A stretch of 64,000 nucleotides of DNA from Actinomyces capricornis (GCF_019974135.1 NZ_AP025017.1:806001-870000), one strand, 5' to 3'. Numbered from the stretch's first letter, positions 34,154-43,864 are shown. Notes: generated by a model from the letters alone, not told the origin. Translations and numbers: made by a program.

Positions 34154-37100
34154 ATGCCCATGTCCTCCTTGCTCCCCTCGCTCCAGGCCGAGCGTATCCG
34201 CAGCGCCGTCGTCGACTACCTGTCGACGACCTTCGCGCTGACCGACGCCGAGTCCCGCAGCGCCCTGGCCGACTTCCTCGAAAGCCCCGAGCGCGGGGTC
34301 TTCACCGGGCCCTTCGTGCGCCTGCGCCTGCCCTACCAGCCCTCCCGGGCCACCACAACCAGCGACTCCCCCCTGGACTGGGTCCCACCCTTCCCTCCCT
34401 ACCGGCACCAGGAGCAGGCCTACCAGCGCCTGAGCACCAAGCGCCTCACCGCCGAGCGCCCCCGCCCTCAGCCCACCATCATCACCACCGGCACCGGCTC
34501 GGGAAAGACCGAGTCCTTCCTCCACCCCATCCTCGACCACGTCCTGCGCGCCCGCGGCCAAGGCATCACCGGCATCAAGGCGCTCATCCTCTACCCCATG
34601 AACGCCCTGGCCAGCGACCAGGCCCACCGCATCGCCCAGCTCATCACCACCGACCCCGCCCTGGCCGGTGTCACCGCCGCCCTCTACACCGGGGACACCA
34701 CCGGCAGCGCCGACCAGCGCTCCCGCGTCACCCCCCAGGGCCTCATCACCGACCGCTACCACATCCGCCACAACCCGCCCGACATCCTCCTGACCAACTA
34801 CAAGATGCTCGACCAGCTCCTCCTGCGCCCCGAGGACCAGGAGCTGTGGGCCGCCTCCGCGCACTCCCTGACCTACCTCGTCCTCGACGAGTTCCACACC
34901 TACGACGGCGCCCAGGGCACCGACGTCGCCATGCTCCTGCGACGGCTGGGCCTGGCCATCCGCGCCCACCTGCCCGCCGACGACCCCCTCCAGGAGACCT
35001 ACACCACCTCCCCCCTGGGGCCCCTCACCCCCGTGGCCACCTCCGCCACCCTCGGCGACGACCAGGACCCCACCCGCATCCTCCACTTCGCCCACGAGGT
35101 CTTCGGCTGCCAACTCGACCCCAGCGCCGTCATCACCGAGACCCGCACCCCCCTGGACCAGTGGGCCGCATCCCACCTCCAGGCCGCCCAGGCCGCCGGC
35201 CTCCAGCCGCGAGCGCTGCACACCCTCAGCCCCGCCGACCTGGCCGCCCTCGCCGCACTGCCCGAGACCGCCCCCGACCCGAGCTCCCTCCTGGCCGGCG
35301 TCGTCGACTGCCTCCACACCCCGCCCGACCACCAGCCCCACCCAGCCGGCCCCACCGGCCCCACCAGCACGGAGGCCCCCAGCCCCACCCGGCCGGACGG
35401 CCCGCCCACCAGCCTGCTGGCCTCCGCCCTCCAAGCCCACCCCGCCATCCGGGACATCATCGAGGCCGCCCAGCAGGTCATCGCCCTGGACGACCTCGCC
35501 CTGCGCCTGCTCACCCCCGCCCAGCGCGAGGACCCCACCATGGCCCGCATGGCCCTGAGCACCCTGCTCGCCGCCCTGTCCGCCATCCGGGCGGGCCTGG
35601 AGGGCCAACCCGACCGCAGCGCCGTCAGTGTGGAGATCACCCTGTGGATCCGCGAGATCACGCGCATCGACCGGGCCCTATCCAGCCTGCCGGAGTTCCG
35701 GTGGGGCGATGACGAGGCCACCGCCTACACCACCGACCAGGACGCCCCCGCCCGCCCCGCCCTGTACTGCCGAGCCTGCGGGCGCTCCGGCTGGGGCATC
35801 ACCCTGGCCCCCACCGGCCAAAGCGAGAAGGCCGACCACTCCACCGCCCGCCACGACCGCTTCCAGGGCTCCCCCCGCTTCCGCACCCTCCTGCACGCCC
35901 CCGGCGAGGAGGCCACCTACCTGGCCGCCCAGGCCGCCGGCGAGGAGCACCCCGAGGCGAGTGTGCCCGGCCTGCGCTGGTACTCCGTGGCCGACCGCGA
36001 GCTGCTCGCCCGCCGCCCCACCCACGAGGAGGAGGCCCGCGAAGGCCGCATCCTGCCCGTCCTGACCCTCACCGGCACCGATGCGGAGATCGCCGAGGGC
36101 TCCACCCGCGACCGCTGCCCCTCCTGCGAGAGCACCGACGTCATCCGCTTCCTCGGCTCCGCCGTCGCCACCCTGCTCTCGGTGAGCCTGACCACCCTGT
36201 TCGGCGACGAGCGCCTCGACGACGCCGAGAAGCGAGCCCTCGTCTTCACCGACTCCGTCCAGGACGCCGCCCACCGCGCCGGGTACGTCGATCAGCGCTC
36301 CCACACCATGAGCCTGCGCTCCGCCCTGCGCAGCGCCCTGACCACCCGGATGCCCCTGGAGGAGTGGGTGGATACGGCCATGGCCGCCGCGGAGGACGCC
36401 TTCGACCGCTACCGGCTCGTGCCCGCGGCCCTGACCCACCATCAGGGCTTCCAGCCCTACTGGGACGCCCGGGCCACCCGCGCCAAGAAGCGCTCCGCCA
36501 CCACACGGGTGCGCCGCCGCCTGCTGTTCGACACCGCCCTGGAGGTGGGCCTGCAGACCACCTACGGTCGGACCCTGGAGGCCACCGGCTCCATCGCCGT
36601 CCACGTGGATGCCGGCGGCGCCCAGGACCTGGCCGCTATCGCCCACCAGGCCCTCGCCGGCCACGACGGCGGCCTGCTGCCCGCCTTCGCCCGCCTGCCC
36701 CAGCGGGACCTGCTGGCCTGGGCGCGCGGCACCCTGGAGCGCATGCGCCGCGACGGCGCCATCGACCACGAGTGGCTGACCCGCTACAAGAAGGAGGACA
36801 GCGCCCGCACCTGGATCTGGTACAAGCGCAAGCGCGAACAGGGCCAGCCCGCCTTCCCCTCCGGCCGCACCGCTCCCGCCTTCCCCCAGGTGGGAGGGCG
36901 GCCCAACCCTCGCTACAGCGCGGCTGTTCCCGTGGCCTCACCCCAGTCCTGGTACGCCACCTGGACGCGCAAGTGCCTGGGCATCAGCGCCCACCACGCC
37001 GCCCGCCTGGCCCCCGCCCTCCTGGAGGCCCTGGCCCAGGCGGGCATCCTGACCGCCACCGCCACCAGAAGCAAGGGGCGGGTCTACGCCATCCCCGCCG

Positions 37101-40100
37101 GCCGCGTCCTGGCCGCCCCACTGGGCTCCAACCAGCCGGGCCCCACCCACACGGACGCCGGCGATCCGGTCCCCACCGCCACGGGCGGGCTGCTGGTGTG
37201 CTCCACCTGCCACAGCCAGCTGCCCGTGGCACCCGCCATCGTCGCCCAGCTCGACGGCGCCCCCTGCCTGAGCGCCCCCTGCCACGGACGCCTGGAGGCC
37301 CAGCCCCACCCCCGGCACAGCTTCTACCGGGACCTGTACGCCGCGGGCCGGGCGCGGCGCGTCGACGCCCACGAGCACACCTCCCTGCTGGCGCCGCAGG
37401 AGCGCGAGCACGTCGAGACCGGCTTCAAGCGGGCCGCCCAGCGCCCCGGCGACCCCAACGTCCTGGTGGCCACCCCCACCCTGGAGATGGGCATCGACAT
37501 CGGCGACCTGTCCACCGTCATGCTCGCCTCCCTGCCCGAGACCGTCGCCTCCTACATCCAGCGGGCCGGGCGGGCCGGGCGGCGCAACGGCTCAGCCCTC
37601 ACCCTGGCCTACGTCCCCGGGTGGAGCAGCCAGCTGCCCCACTTGGCCGACCCCCTCCACCTGCTCAACGGCTCCGTGGCACCGCCCTCCACTTATCTTG
37701 GGGCCGAGGAGATCCTGCGCCGCCAGTTCCTCGCCTCGGTCATCGACCACATGGCCCGCCGCCAGGACCCCACCGTGCCCGGCACAGGTAGCCGGTCCCA
37801 CAGGGCCAGCACCGCCCTGGGCTCCACCGCCGAGGGCTCCTTCATCGCCGCCCTCCTCGACCTCATCGAGCGCGACGGCACGGCCCTGGCCGCCGCCTTC
37901 ACCGCCACCTTCCCTCACTCCACGCCGGGCCTGGGGCGCCTGGCCCCCTGGGTGAGGGACCGCGAGCAGGGGCCCGGCCTCATGCTCCACCGCGCCGCCG
38001 CCGAGCACCACCGCGAGGCCGAGGCACTGCACCACCAGATCACCCAGATCGAGGCCGCCCTCCCCGACCTCAAGACCACCGCCGAGATGCCGGGGGCCAG
38101 CGAGGAGGACACCCGGGCCTGGCGCTCCGCACAAGCCGCCCACACCGCCGCCATCAAGCGCGTGAAGGACCTGAACGAGGAGTACTGGATCTCGGCCCTG
38201 GAGCGCCGCGGGGTCCTGCCCAACTACGCCCTCATCGACGACTCCGTCCTGCTCGCGGCGCGCGTGTCCTGGCGCGATCCCGACTCCGATGAGGTGACCA
38301 CCGAGCCCCACGACATCAACCGCCCCTCCCAGCGGGCCCTGGCGGAGCTGGCCCCCGGCGCCACCTTCTACGCCCACGGCATGGAGATGGGAGTCGACGG
38401 CATCGACGACTCCGATCTGTCCTTGAGCGCCCAGTGGTGGCTGTGCTGCGAGGCCTGCGGCTACGTCCACACCCACCCCGCCCAGGAGGCCGCCCCCACC
38501 CCTCCCCCGCACTGCCCCCGCTGCCTGAGCACCACCATCGCCGACATCGGGCGGGCCCGGCGCGTCATGCCCCTGACCCGCGTCTTCGCCGACGTCACCA
38601 AGGACGACGCCCGCATCGGGGATACCAGCGATGAGCGCATCCGTGCCCGCTTCGAGGTGCTGCCCCTGGCCGACTTCGACCCCGGGCGCATCCAGCGCCA
38701 GTGGAGCGCCCAGGGAACCGGCTTCGGGCTGGTGCGCTACCGCGGCCTCGCCCTGCGCTGGCTCAACACCGGACAGGCCACCAGCGGGCACAGCGTCGAG
38801 CGGATCGGGGGCAGGCCCCAGACCGGCCACGGCTTCCGCCTGTGCGAGGCCTGCGGCAAGCGCGACACCGACACCGGCACCAGCTCCCCGCGCGAGCACC
38901 GCCCCTGGTGCCGGTACCGCAACGACCCCGCCGAGCACGTCATCCAGCTCGGCCTCATGCGCGAGCTGCGCACCGAGGCCATCGCCCTCATCCTGCCGCT
39001 GGCCTTCGACGCCGACCATCCCGCCACCGCCTCCCTGGGCGCCGCCGTCCTCCTGGGCCTGGAGCTGGTCTCCGGCGGGGCGCCGGCCCACCTGGACATC
39101 ACCACCGCGCCCCACCCCACCGAGGGCGGCGACCCCGGCGAGACCCGCCCCGCCCTCCTCCTGCACGACACCATCCCCGGAGGCACCGGCTACCTCACCG
39201 ACCTGGAGGCCCCCAGCGCGCTCTGGAACCTCCTGGTGCGCGCCGCCCAGCACCTGGAGGCCTGCCCCTGCCGCCACACCAGCACCCACATGTGCCACCA
39301 CTGCCTCCAGCCCTATGCGGGCACCACCGGCAGCGGGGTCTCGCGGGCCGCCGCCCTGCACGCCCTGCGCCAGATCCTGGGCCTGAGCGAGCAGGACACC
39401 ATCGCCGACCTCAACCCCGGCCACCCCCAGTGGACAGTCCAGAACGCGCCCGTGGCCCACGGGGACGGCGAGAGCCCCCTGGAGGCCCGCTTCCGCGTCG
39501 AGTTGATCCGGCGCCTGGAGGCCAGCGCCTCAGTGAGAACCGTCCCGGACCGCTCCGGCGCCCCCGCCCTGGAGATCGACGGCGGCCGGTGGCGCATGCG
39601 CCCCCAAGTGGATGCCGCCGGATCACGGCCCGACTTCATGCTGGAGCCCTCCAGTGGAGCCGCGCTCGCCCCCACCGCGGGCGGGACTCCCATGATCGCC
39701 GTCTTCACTGACGGCTGGACCTACCACGCCAGCCACGAGCACAACCGCCTGGCCGAGGACGCCGACAAACGCGAGCGCCTGCGCTCCCAGGGCTACCGGG
39801 TGGTCAGCCTGGCCGCCGCAGACCTCGACGGCGCCTGGAACCCGCCGTGGCTGGCAGACCCGGCCGTCACCATGCTCAAGAACGGCGCTGTGGGGGCCGC
39901 CAAGGCGGGGTCCGTGACCGACCAGAGCGTCGAGGTCTGGCGGGGCGGGCCCATGGCCCTCCTGGAGGACATGATCCTGGGCCTCGGCACGGCCGGCGGC
40001 AGCCCCCACGGGCACGGCACTGGCGCGCTGGGCGCACTGGCCGACAGCGCCTGGGGGCCGCTCATGGTGGGAGCCTCCCTCGGGGCCCTGTCCTATCAGC

Positions 40101-41020
40101 CCTTCCGCCCCGGCAGCTTCGACGCACTGGGGCAGGCCGCCGCATGCCTGCGCCCGGGGCTCGCACTGCCCGAGACCGCTGACACCGGTGCCGGCTCCAG
40201 TCCTGGTTCCATGGCCTCCGGATCGCTGTTCATCTGGCCCCACCTCGTCCTGGCAGTGCGCCTCAACGGGGCCTCGACCGCGCAGATGGCCCTGGTCCTC
40301 GACGACTCCGCCCAGGCCATCGAGGACCCCGCCCACCGCGAGGCCTGGCTCACCTGGCTGCGCCTGGGCAACCTGCTGCCCCTGGCCGACACCCCGGTGA
40401 CGATCACCACCGCGGGCCGGGCCGTGGAGGAGCTGGAGGCCAGGGCCCGCTTCCTGCCCGTTGCCCTGGCCGACCCCGCCGCCGGCCCCCGGGAGAGCGC
40501 CCACGTGGCAGACGAGGTGGAGCAGGCTGCGGCGAGGGCCCCGGGGCGGGCTCACCGACCGGACCCCAGCGCCTCCCCCACCGCTGCTCCCCGCCCAGGC
40601 GGCACCCCCGCAGGCTCACGCGCTCCTGCCGGCCATGGCGCCCCTCCAGGTGCTCGCCCCGCACCAGGCCAGGAGTCCCCCGCGCAGGCCTTCCACCGGC
40701 TGGGCTGGGGAGCCGTCGACCGCGAGCTGACCGACGCCGGCGTCCTGGCCCTCCTGCCCCACCTGGCGGCGCAAGGAGTGGCCCACGAGGCCGATGGGCA
40801 GGAGCTCGAAGGAGGCATCATGGCGGACCTGTCCTGGGAGGGCGGGCGCGTCGTCGTCCTGGCCGAGGCCGGTCAGGACGACGCCGAGGCGCTGGAGCGG
40901 GCCGGCTGGCATGTGGTCATCGCCGGCCAGGACCCCGCCGCAGCCGCAGAGCAGGTCGCCGCGCTCCTGGGCGCGGGGGGAGACGGGACTGGCGGGCCCA
41001 CCGGTCCCGGGCCCCAGTGA
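34154..41020 (+). CDS. Giant DEAD/DEAH helicase with DUF1998 and C-terminal nuclease-like domain (DruE-like)
   Basis: 2288 aa. The N-terminus (DYLSTTFALTDAESRSALAD) leads to a helicase core: Walker A TTGTGSGKTES near 113, DEFH box near 245, SATLG near 297, and motif VI QRAGRAGR near 1137 after a long insertion. The DUF1998 region carries cysteine clusters CEACGYVH (~1433), CPRC and CPCRHTSTHMCHHC (~1705). Near 1825-1880, RPDFML, IAVFTDGWTYHA and KRERLRSQGYRVVSL look like a VSR/PD-(D/E)XK-type nuclease. Size and order fit DruE of Druantia and, less closely, a fused DISARM DrmA/DrmB. No Druantia partner genes (DruA-D, DruM, DruF-H) are recognisable. It is first in a three-gene operon. Confidence 0.75.
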   Translation: MPMSSLLPSLQAERIRSAVVDYLSTTFALTDAESRSALADFLESPERGVFTGPFVRLRLPYQPSRATTTSDSPLDWVPPFPPYRHQEQAYQRLSTKRLTAERPRPQPTIITTGTGSGKTESFLHPILDHVLRARGQGITGIKALILYPMNALASDQAHRIAQLITTDPALAGVTAALYTGDTTGSADQRSRVTPQGLITDRYHIRHNPPDILLTNYKMLDQLLLRPEDQELWAASAHSLTYLVLDEFHTYDGAQGTDVAMLLRRLGLAIRAHLPADDPLQETYTTSPLGPLTPVATSATLGDDQDPTRILHFAHEVFGCQLDPSAVITETRTPLDQWAASHLQAAQAAGLQPRALHTLSPADLAALAALPETAPDPSSLLAGVVDCLHTPPDHQPHPAGPTGPTSTEAPSPTRPDGPPTSLLASALQAHPAIRDIIEAAQQVIALDDLALRLLTPAQREDPTMARMALSTLLAALSAIRAGLEGQPDRSAVSVEITLWIREITRIDRALSSLPEFRWGDDEATAYTTDQDAPARPALYCRACGRSGWGITLAPTGQSEKADHSTARHDRFQGSPRFRTLLHAPGEEATYLAAQAAGEEHPEASVPGLRWYSVADRELLARRPTHEEEAREGRILPVLTLTGTDAEIAEGSTRDRCPSCESTDVIRFLGSAVATLLSVSLTTLFGDERLDDAEKRALVFTDSVQDAAHRAGYVDQRSHTMSLRSALRSALTTRMPLEEWVDTAMAAAEDAFDRYRLVPAALTHHQGFQPYWDARATRAKKRSATTRVRRRLLFDTALEVGLQTTYGRTLEATGSIAVHVDAGGAQDLAAIAHQALAGHDGGLLPAFARLPQRDLLAWARGTLERMRRDGAIDHEWLTRYKKEDSARTWIWYKRKREQGQPAFPSGRTAPAFPQVGGRPNPRYSAAVPVASPQSWYATWTRKCLGISAHHAARLAPALLEALAQAGILTATATRSKGRVYAIPAGRVLAAPLGSNQPGPTHTDAGDPVPTATGGLLVCSTCHSQLPVAPAIVAQLDGAPCLSAPCHGRLEAQPHPRHSFYRDLYAAGRARRVDAHEHTSLLAPQEREHVETGFKRAAQRPGDPNVLVATPTLEMGIDIGDLSTVMLASLPETVASYIQRAGRAGRRNGSALTLAYVPGWSSQLPHLADPLHLLNGSVAPPSTYLGAEEILRRQFLASVIDHMARRQDPTVPGTGSRSHRASTALGSTAEGSFIAALLDLIERDGTALAAAFTATFPHSTPGLGRLAPWVRDREQGPGLMLHRAAAEHHREAEALHHQITQIEAALPDLKTTAEMPGASEEDTRAWRSAQAAHTAAIKRVKDLNEEYWISALERRGVLPNYALIDDSVLLAARVSWRDPDSDEVTTEPHDINRPSQRALAELAPGATFYAHGMEMGVDGIDDSDLSLSAQWWLCCEACGYVHTHPAQEAAPTPPPHCPRCLSTTIADIGRARRVMPLTRVFADVTKDDARIGDTSDERIRARFEVLPLADFDPGRIQRQWSAQGTGFGLVRYRGLALRWLNTGQATSGHSVERIGGRPQTGHGFRLCEACGKRDTDTGTSSPREHRPWCRYRNDPAEHVIQLGLMRELRTEAIALILPLAFDADHPATASLGAAVLLGLELVSGGAPAHLDITTAPHPTEGGDPGETRPALLLHDTIPGGTGYLTDLEAPSALWNLLVRAAQHLEACPCRHTSTHMCHHCLQPYAGTTGSGVSRAAALHALRQILGLSEQDTIADLNPGHPQWTVQNAPVAHGDGESPLEARFRVELIRRLEASASVRTVPDRSGAPALEIDGGRWRMRPQVDAAGSRPDFMLEPSSGAALAPTAGGTPMIAVFTDGWTYHASHEHNRLAEDADKRERLRSQGYRVVSLAAADLDGAWNPPWLADPAVTMLKNGAVGAAKAGSVTDQSVEVWRGGPMALLEDMILGLGTAGGSPHGHGTGALGALADSAWGPLMVGASLGALSYQPFRPGSFDALGQAAACLRPGLALPETADTGAGSSPGSMASGSLFIWPHLVLAVRLNGASTAQMALVLDDSAQAIEDPAHREAWLTWLRLGNLLPLADTPVTITTAGRAVEELEARARFLPVALADPAAGPRESAHVADEVEQAAARAPGRAHRPDPSASPTAAPRPGGTPAGSRAPAGHGAPPGARPAPGQESPAQAFHRLGWGAVDRELTDAGVLALLPHLAAQGVAHEADGQELEGGIMADLSWEGGRVVVLAEAGQDDAEALERAGWHVVIAGQDPAAAAEQVAALLGAGGDGTGGPTGPGPQ

Positions 41021-41032
41021 GAAGGAGGCCGC

Positions 41033-41209
41033 ATGAGCATCCCGACCACCGCCGTCGCCGCCCCGGGAGGAGAGCGGCCCGGCAGCACAGGCAGCGCCAG
41101 AGGCTGCCAGGAGTGCCACCAGACGGACCGCCCCCACCGACCCACACCCGCCACCGCACCGCCCCTGCCGGGAAGGTATTCATGTCGGCGCTGCGTGGAA
41201 GACTGCTGA
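41033..41209 (+). CDS. 58-aa protein with two CxxC pairs, possible zinc ribbon
   Basis: AAGGAGG (41022-41028) is placed four bases before the ATG, the best ribosome site in the island. The product has C25-x2-C28 (GCQECHQ) and C51-x2-C54 (SCRRCVED), plus a final C58, with a Pro-rich linker, compatible with one zinc site. It starts 12 bp after the giant helicase gene and ends 19 bp before the UvrD-like fusion gene, so it sits inside the operon. It is too short for most gene callers. Family unknown; a metal-stabilised subunit or DNA/protein adaptor is a guess. Confidence 0.55.
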   Translation: MSIPTTAVAAPGGERPGSTGSARGCQECHQTDRPHRPTPATAPPLPGRYSCRRCVEDC

Positions 41210-41228
41210 GGCAGGTAAGGAGACTGAC

Positions 41229-43685
41229 ATGCCCTCGATCGTCATGCCGAAGGCAGCACCCAAGGACGCCCAGGCCAAGGACCCCTCGATCAGGGCCAAA
41301 CTGGGGCCCTTCCTCATCAAGCTCGCGGAGTCCGACGCCTCCTCGGGCCTGCACGTCGAGCCCATCGCCGGCACCGCGGACCCGCGCGTGCGCACCGCCC
41401 GCGTGGACAAGTTCTACCGGGCCGTCCTGTTCAAGATCGACCAGGGCGACGACCCCATCTACGTCCTGCACGGCATCTGGGCCCACGACGACGCCATCAA
41501 GGAGGCCAAGCGCGTAACCCTCAAGGTCAACCCGCGCAACGGCGCCACCGAGGTCACCCGCGTCTCGCAGGCCGTGCTCGACAGCCAGGAGGAGGTGGAG
41601 CGGGCGGAGCGCCAGGCCCGCGAGCGCCTGGCCGCCGCAGCGCGTCAGAGCCAGGAGATCAACGCCCAGGCCGCCCGTATCGAAGCCGACAACACCCGCA
41701 CACGCACCCAGCTCAACCAGTCCGGCGGGCCTGGGGCCCCCTCAGCGGCCCCGCCCTTCACCGCAGCGCAGGGCGGGGCCGCTAGCCCCGCCGGCGCCGT
41801 CGAGGCCATCACTGTGGAGCCGCGCGACCCCCGGCCCCACTGGCCCGCGGGGCTGAGCGCGAAGGTGCTCCATGAGGAGCTGGGGCTCGATCTCCCCCTG
41901 GCTGCGGCCGCCCTGGCTGCTGAGCGGGAGTCCCAGCTGCTCGACCTCGCTGCCACCGCCGAGGTCCCCTGGCACGGTGATGCCCTGCTGTCCCTGGCCA
42001 CGGGCGCCACCCTGGAGGAGGTGCGCGAGGACTACGAGCTGATCCGCCCCCCAGAGCATCCCGCCAGCCAGCCCGACGAGGACGCCGCCCTCGTGGCGGG
42101 CCTGCGCACCAGGGCCGCGCGCTCCACCTTCACCTGGGTGGAGAGCGACGAGGACCTGCGGCGGGCCATCGAGGGGCTCAGCTTCCAGCAGTGGCAGCTC
42201 TTCCTCCACCCCAGCCAGCGCACCCTGGTCGAGCGCCGCACCAGCGGTCCCATGCGCATCAGCGGGGGCGCCGGGACCGGCAAGACCGTCATCGCCGTCC
42301 ACCGCGCCAAGCAGCTCGCGGCCCGCGACACCCAGGAGGGGCAGGAGGTGAGCGTGCTGCTGACCACCTTCACGCGCAATCTGGCCGACGACCTCCAGCG
42401 CCAGCTCACCCGCCTGGATGCCGCCCTGCCCCTGTCCACCGGGCTCGGGACTCCCGGCATCATGGTCAGTGGCCTGGACTCCCTGGCCCTGGCGATCCTG
42501 CGCGGCGCAGGTGAGGCCATCGCGCCGGTGGCCAACGAGGTGCTGGGCCTCCCGCGCACGCAGGTTCTGGCCAACGCCCCCGGGCAGGTGTGGCGCGAGG
42601 TCCTGGCCATGGCCGGGGACGTGCTGCCAGACCGGCTGCATTTGGAGGACTTCCTGGCATCGGAGTACGAGCTGGTCATCCTGCCCCAGCGGATCACCAC
42701 CCTGCAGGCCTACCTGCGGGTGCGCCGCCCGGGACGGGGCGTACCCCTGGACCGGCGCAAGCGCGCCGCCGTGTGGAAGGCCATCGAGATCTACCGCGAC
42801 CGCATGGCCTCCCTGGATCTGACCACCTTCCCCGAGCGCCTCGCCCTGGCAGCCGCCTGGCTGGACCACCAGGCCGAGGCCGGGCAGGCGCGGCCCTTCA
42901 GGCACGTCATCGTCGATGAGGCCCAGGACCTCACGCCCGTCCACCTCCAGCTGCTGCGGGCACTGGCCGCCCCCGGGCCCGACGACCTCATGCTCGCCGA
43001 GGACTCCCACCAGCGCATCTACGGCAAGAAGATCATACTGAGCCACTACGGGATCCAGGTGCGCGGGCGCTCACGACGGCTGACCCGCAACTACCGCACC
43101 ACCCGCCAGAACCTCGATGCCGCCTTCCGGATCCTGGATCCGGGCAGCTATGAGGACATGGAGGGGCAGGCCGAGGAGCACCACTACCTCTCCCCGCGCA
43201 ATGGGCCCCAGCCACAATTGCTGCCTGCGGCGGACCGGGTCGAGGAGCTGGACAGGGCTGCGGCGCTGCTACGCCAATGGCTGGAGCAGGACGAGGGCCT
43301 TGAGGACGCAGCACCGGAGACCATCGCCGTGCTGGTGCGCGAGCGCAACCAGCGCGACGCCGTCGTCAACGGCCTGGCCGGGCGCGGCCTGGAGGTGCGG
43401 GCGGTGGACCGGGGGGCTGTCGGGCGCGGGCGGCCAGTGGTGATGACCATGCACCGGGCCAAGGGCCTGGAGTTCCGCAAGGTGCTGCTCTTCGACGTCT
43501 CGGCAGCCTCCATCCCCCGCAGCCTGCACGACCAGTCCTACTCCCAGGCCGATCGCGCCGACGCCGAGCTGCGCGAGCGGTCCCTGCTCTATGTGGCGGC
43601 CACGCGCGCCCGCGACCAGCTGGCGATCTCCTGGAGCGGGCAGGCCAGCCCGCTGCTGGAGGAGCTGGTGCCCCGCACCACGTGA
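41229..43685 (+). CDS. RelE/ParE-like domain fused to UvrD-type helicase
   Basis: 818 aa, with AAGGAG upstream. Residues ~15-100 resemble a RelE/ParE toxin fold: RTARVDKFYRAVLFKI, then YVLHGIWAHDDAIKEAKR. A charged coiled coil (~115-165) follows. The helicase part has Walker A SGGAGTGKT near 345, DEAQD near 563, an RNYRTT motif IV, MHRAKGLEFRKV near 743 and YVAATRARD near 785. It is co-transcribed with the DruE-like helicase and the small CxxC gene. Whether the toxin-like part is catalytic or only binds nucleic acid cannot be told; typical RelE catalytic residues could not be assigned. Confidence 0.75.
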   Translation: MPSIVMPKAAPKDAQAKDPSIRAKLGPFLIKLAESDASSGLHVEPIAGTADPRVRTARVDKFYRAVLFKIDQGDDPIYVLHGIWAHDDAIKEAKRVTLKVNPRNGATEVTRVSQAVLDSQEEVERAERQARERLAAAARQSQEINAQAARIEADNTRTRTQLNQSGGPGAPSAAPPFTAAQGGAASPAGAVEAITVEPRDPRPHWPAGLSAKVLHEELGLDLPLAAAALAAERESQLLDLAATAEVPWHGDALLSLATGATLEEVREDYELIRPPEHPASQPDEDAALVAGLRTRAARSTFTWVESDEDLRRAIEGLSFQQWQLFLHPSQRTLVERRTSGPMRISGGAGTGKTVIAVHRAKQLAARDTQEGQEVSVLLTTFTRNLADDLQRQLTRLDAALPLSTGLGTPGIMVSGLDSLALAILRGAGEAIAPVANEVLGLPRTQVLANAPGQVWREVLAMAGDVLPDRLHLEDFLASEYELVILPQRITTLQAYLRVRRPGRGVPLDRRKRAAVWKAIEIYRDRMASLDLTTFPERLALAAAWLDHQAEAGQARPFRHVIVDEAQDLTPVHLQLLRALAAPGPDDLMLAEDSHQRIYGKKIILSHYGIQVRGRSRRLTRNYRTTRQNLDAAFRILDPGSYEDMEGQAEEHHYLSPRNGPQPQLLPAADRVEELDRAAALLRQWLEQDEGLEDAAPETIAVLVRERNQRDAVVNGLAGRGLEVRAVDRGAVGRGRPVVMTMHRAKGLEFRKVLLFDVSAASIPRSLHDQSYSQADRADAELRERSLLYVAATRARDQLAISWSGQASPLLEELVPRTT

Positions 43686-43747
43686 CACCGGCGGTCGAGC
43701 GCCGCACTCGCAGCCAGCGCCCTCGACGCCGCACCGCCGCGCCCGCG

Positions 43748-43812
43748 GTCTCGTACCTTCGCTCTCGATCTCGTCCCTCCAACCTACGAGATCAAGGCCG
43801 AAGGTACGAGAC
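43748..43812. terminator. Nested inverted repeat between convergent genes
   Basis: GTCTCGTACCTTCG (43748-43761) pairs perfectly with CGAAGGTACGAGAC (43799-43812). Inside it GATCTCGT (43767-43774) pairs with ACGAGATC (43786-43793). It lies between two genes that converge, so a bidirectional terminator is likely. No T-tract follows. Confidence 0.6.
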
Positions 43813-43864
43813 GGGGGCCTTGGGGGCAGGCCGATCGAAGATCCCGCCCCCGCGGGGGCCCGCC

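Noticed and set aside
37592..39460. 622-aa Gly/Val-rich minus-strand frame inside the giant helicase gene
   Set aside because: Antisense shadow; the + strand codes for QRAGRAGR and DUF1998 cysteine motifs there.
20787..43685. Complete class 1 DISARM system
   Set aside because: Only the SNF2 helicase and methylase resemble drmD and drmMI; no phospholipase D-type drmC and no separate drmA/drmB pair were found.
34154..43685. Complete Druantia system
   Set aside because: A DruE-like helicase is present, but no DruA-D, DruM, DruF-G or DruH-like neighbour was recognised.
19498..43725. Shared 17-mer CGCAGCCAGCGCCCTCG at 19498 and 43709
   Set aside because: Only short GC-rich identity in two intergenic regions with diverging surroundings; chance or a decayed repeat cannot be told apart.
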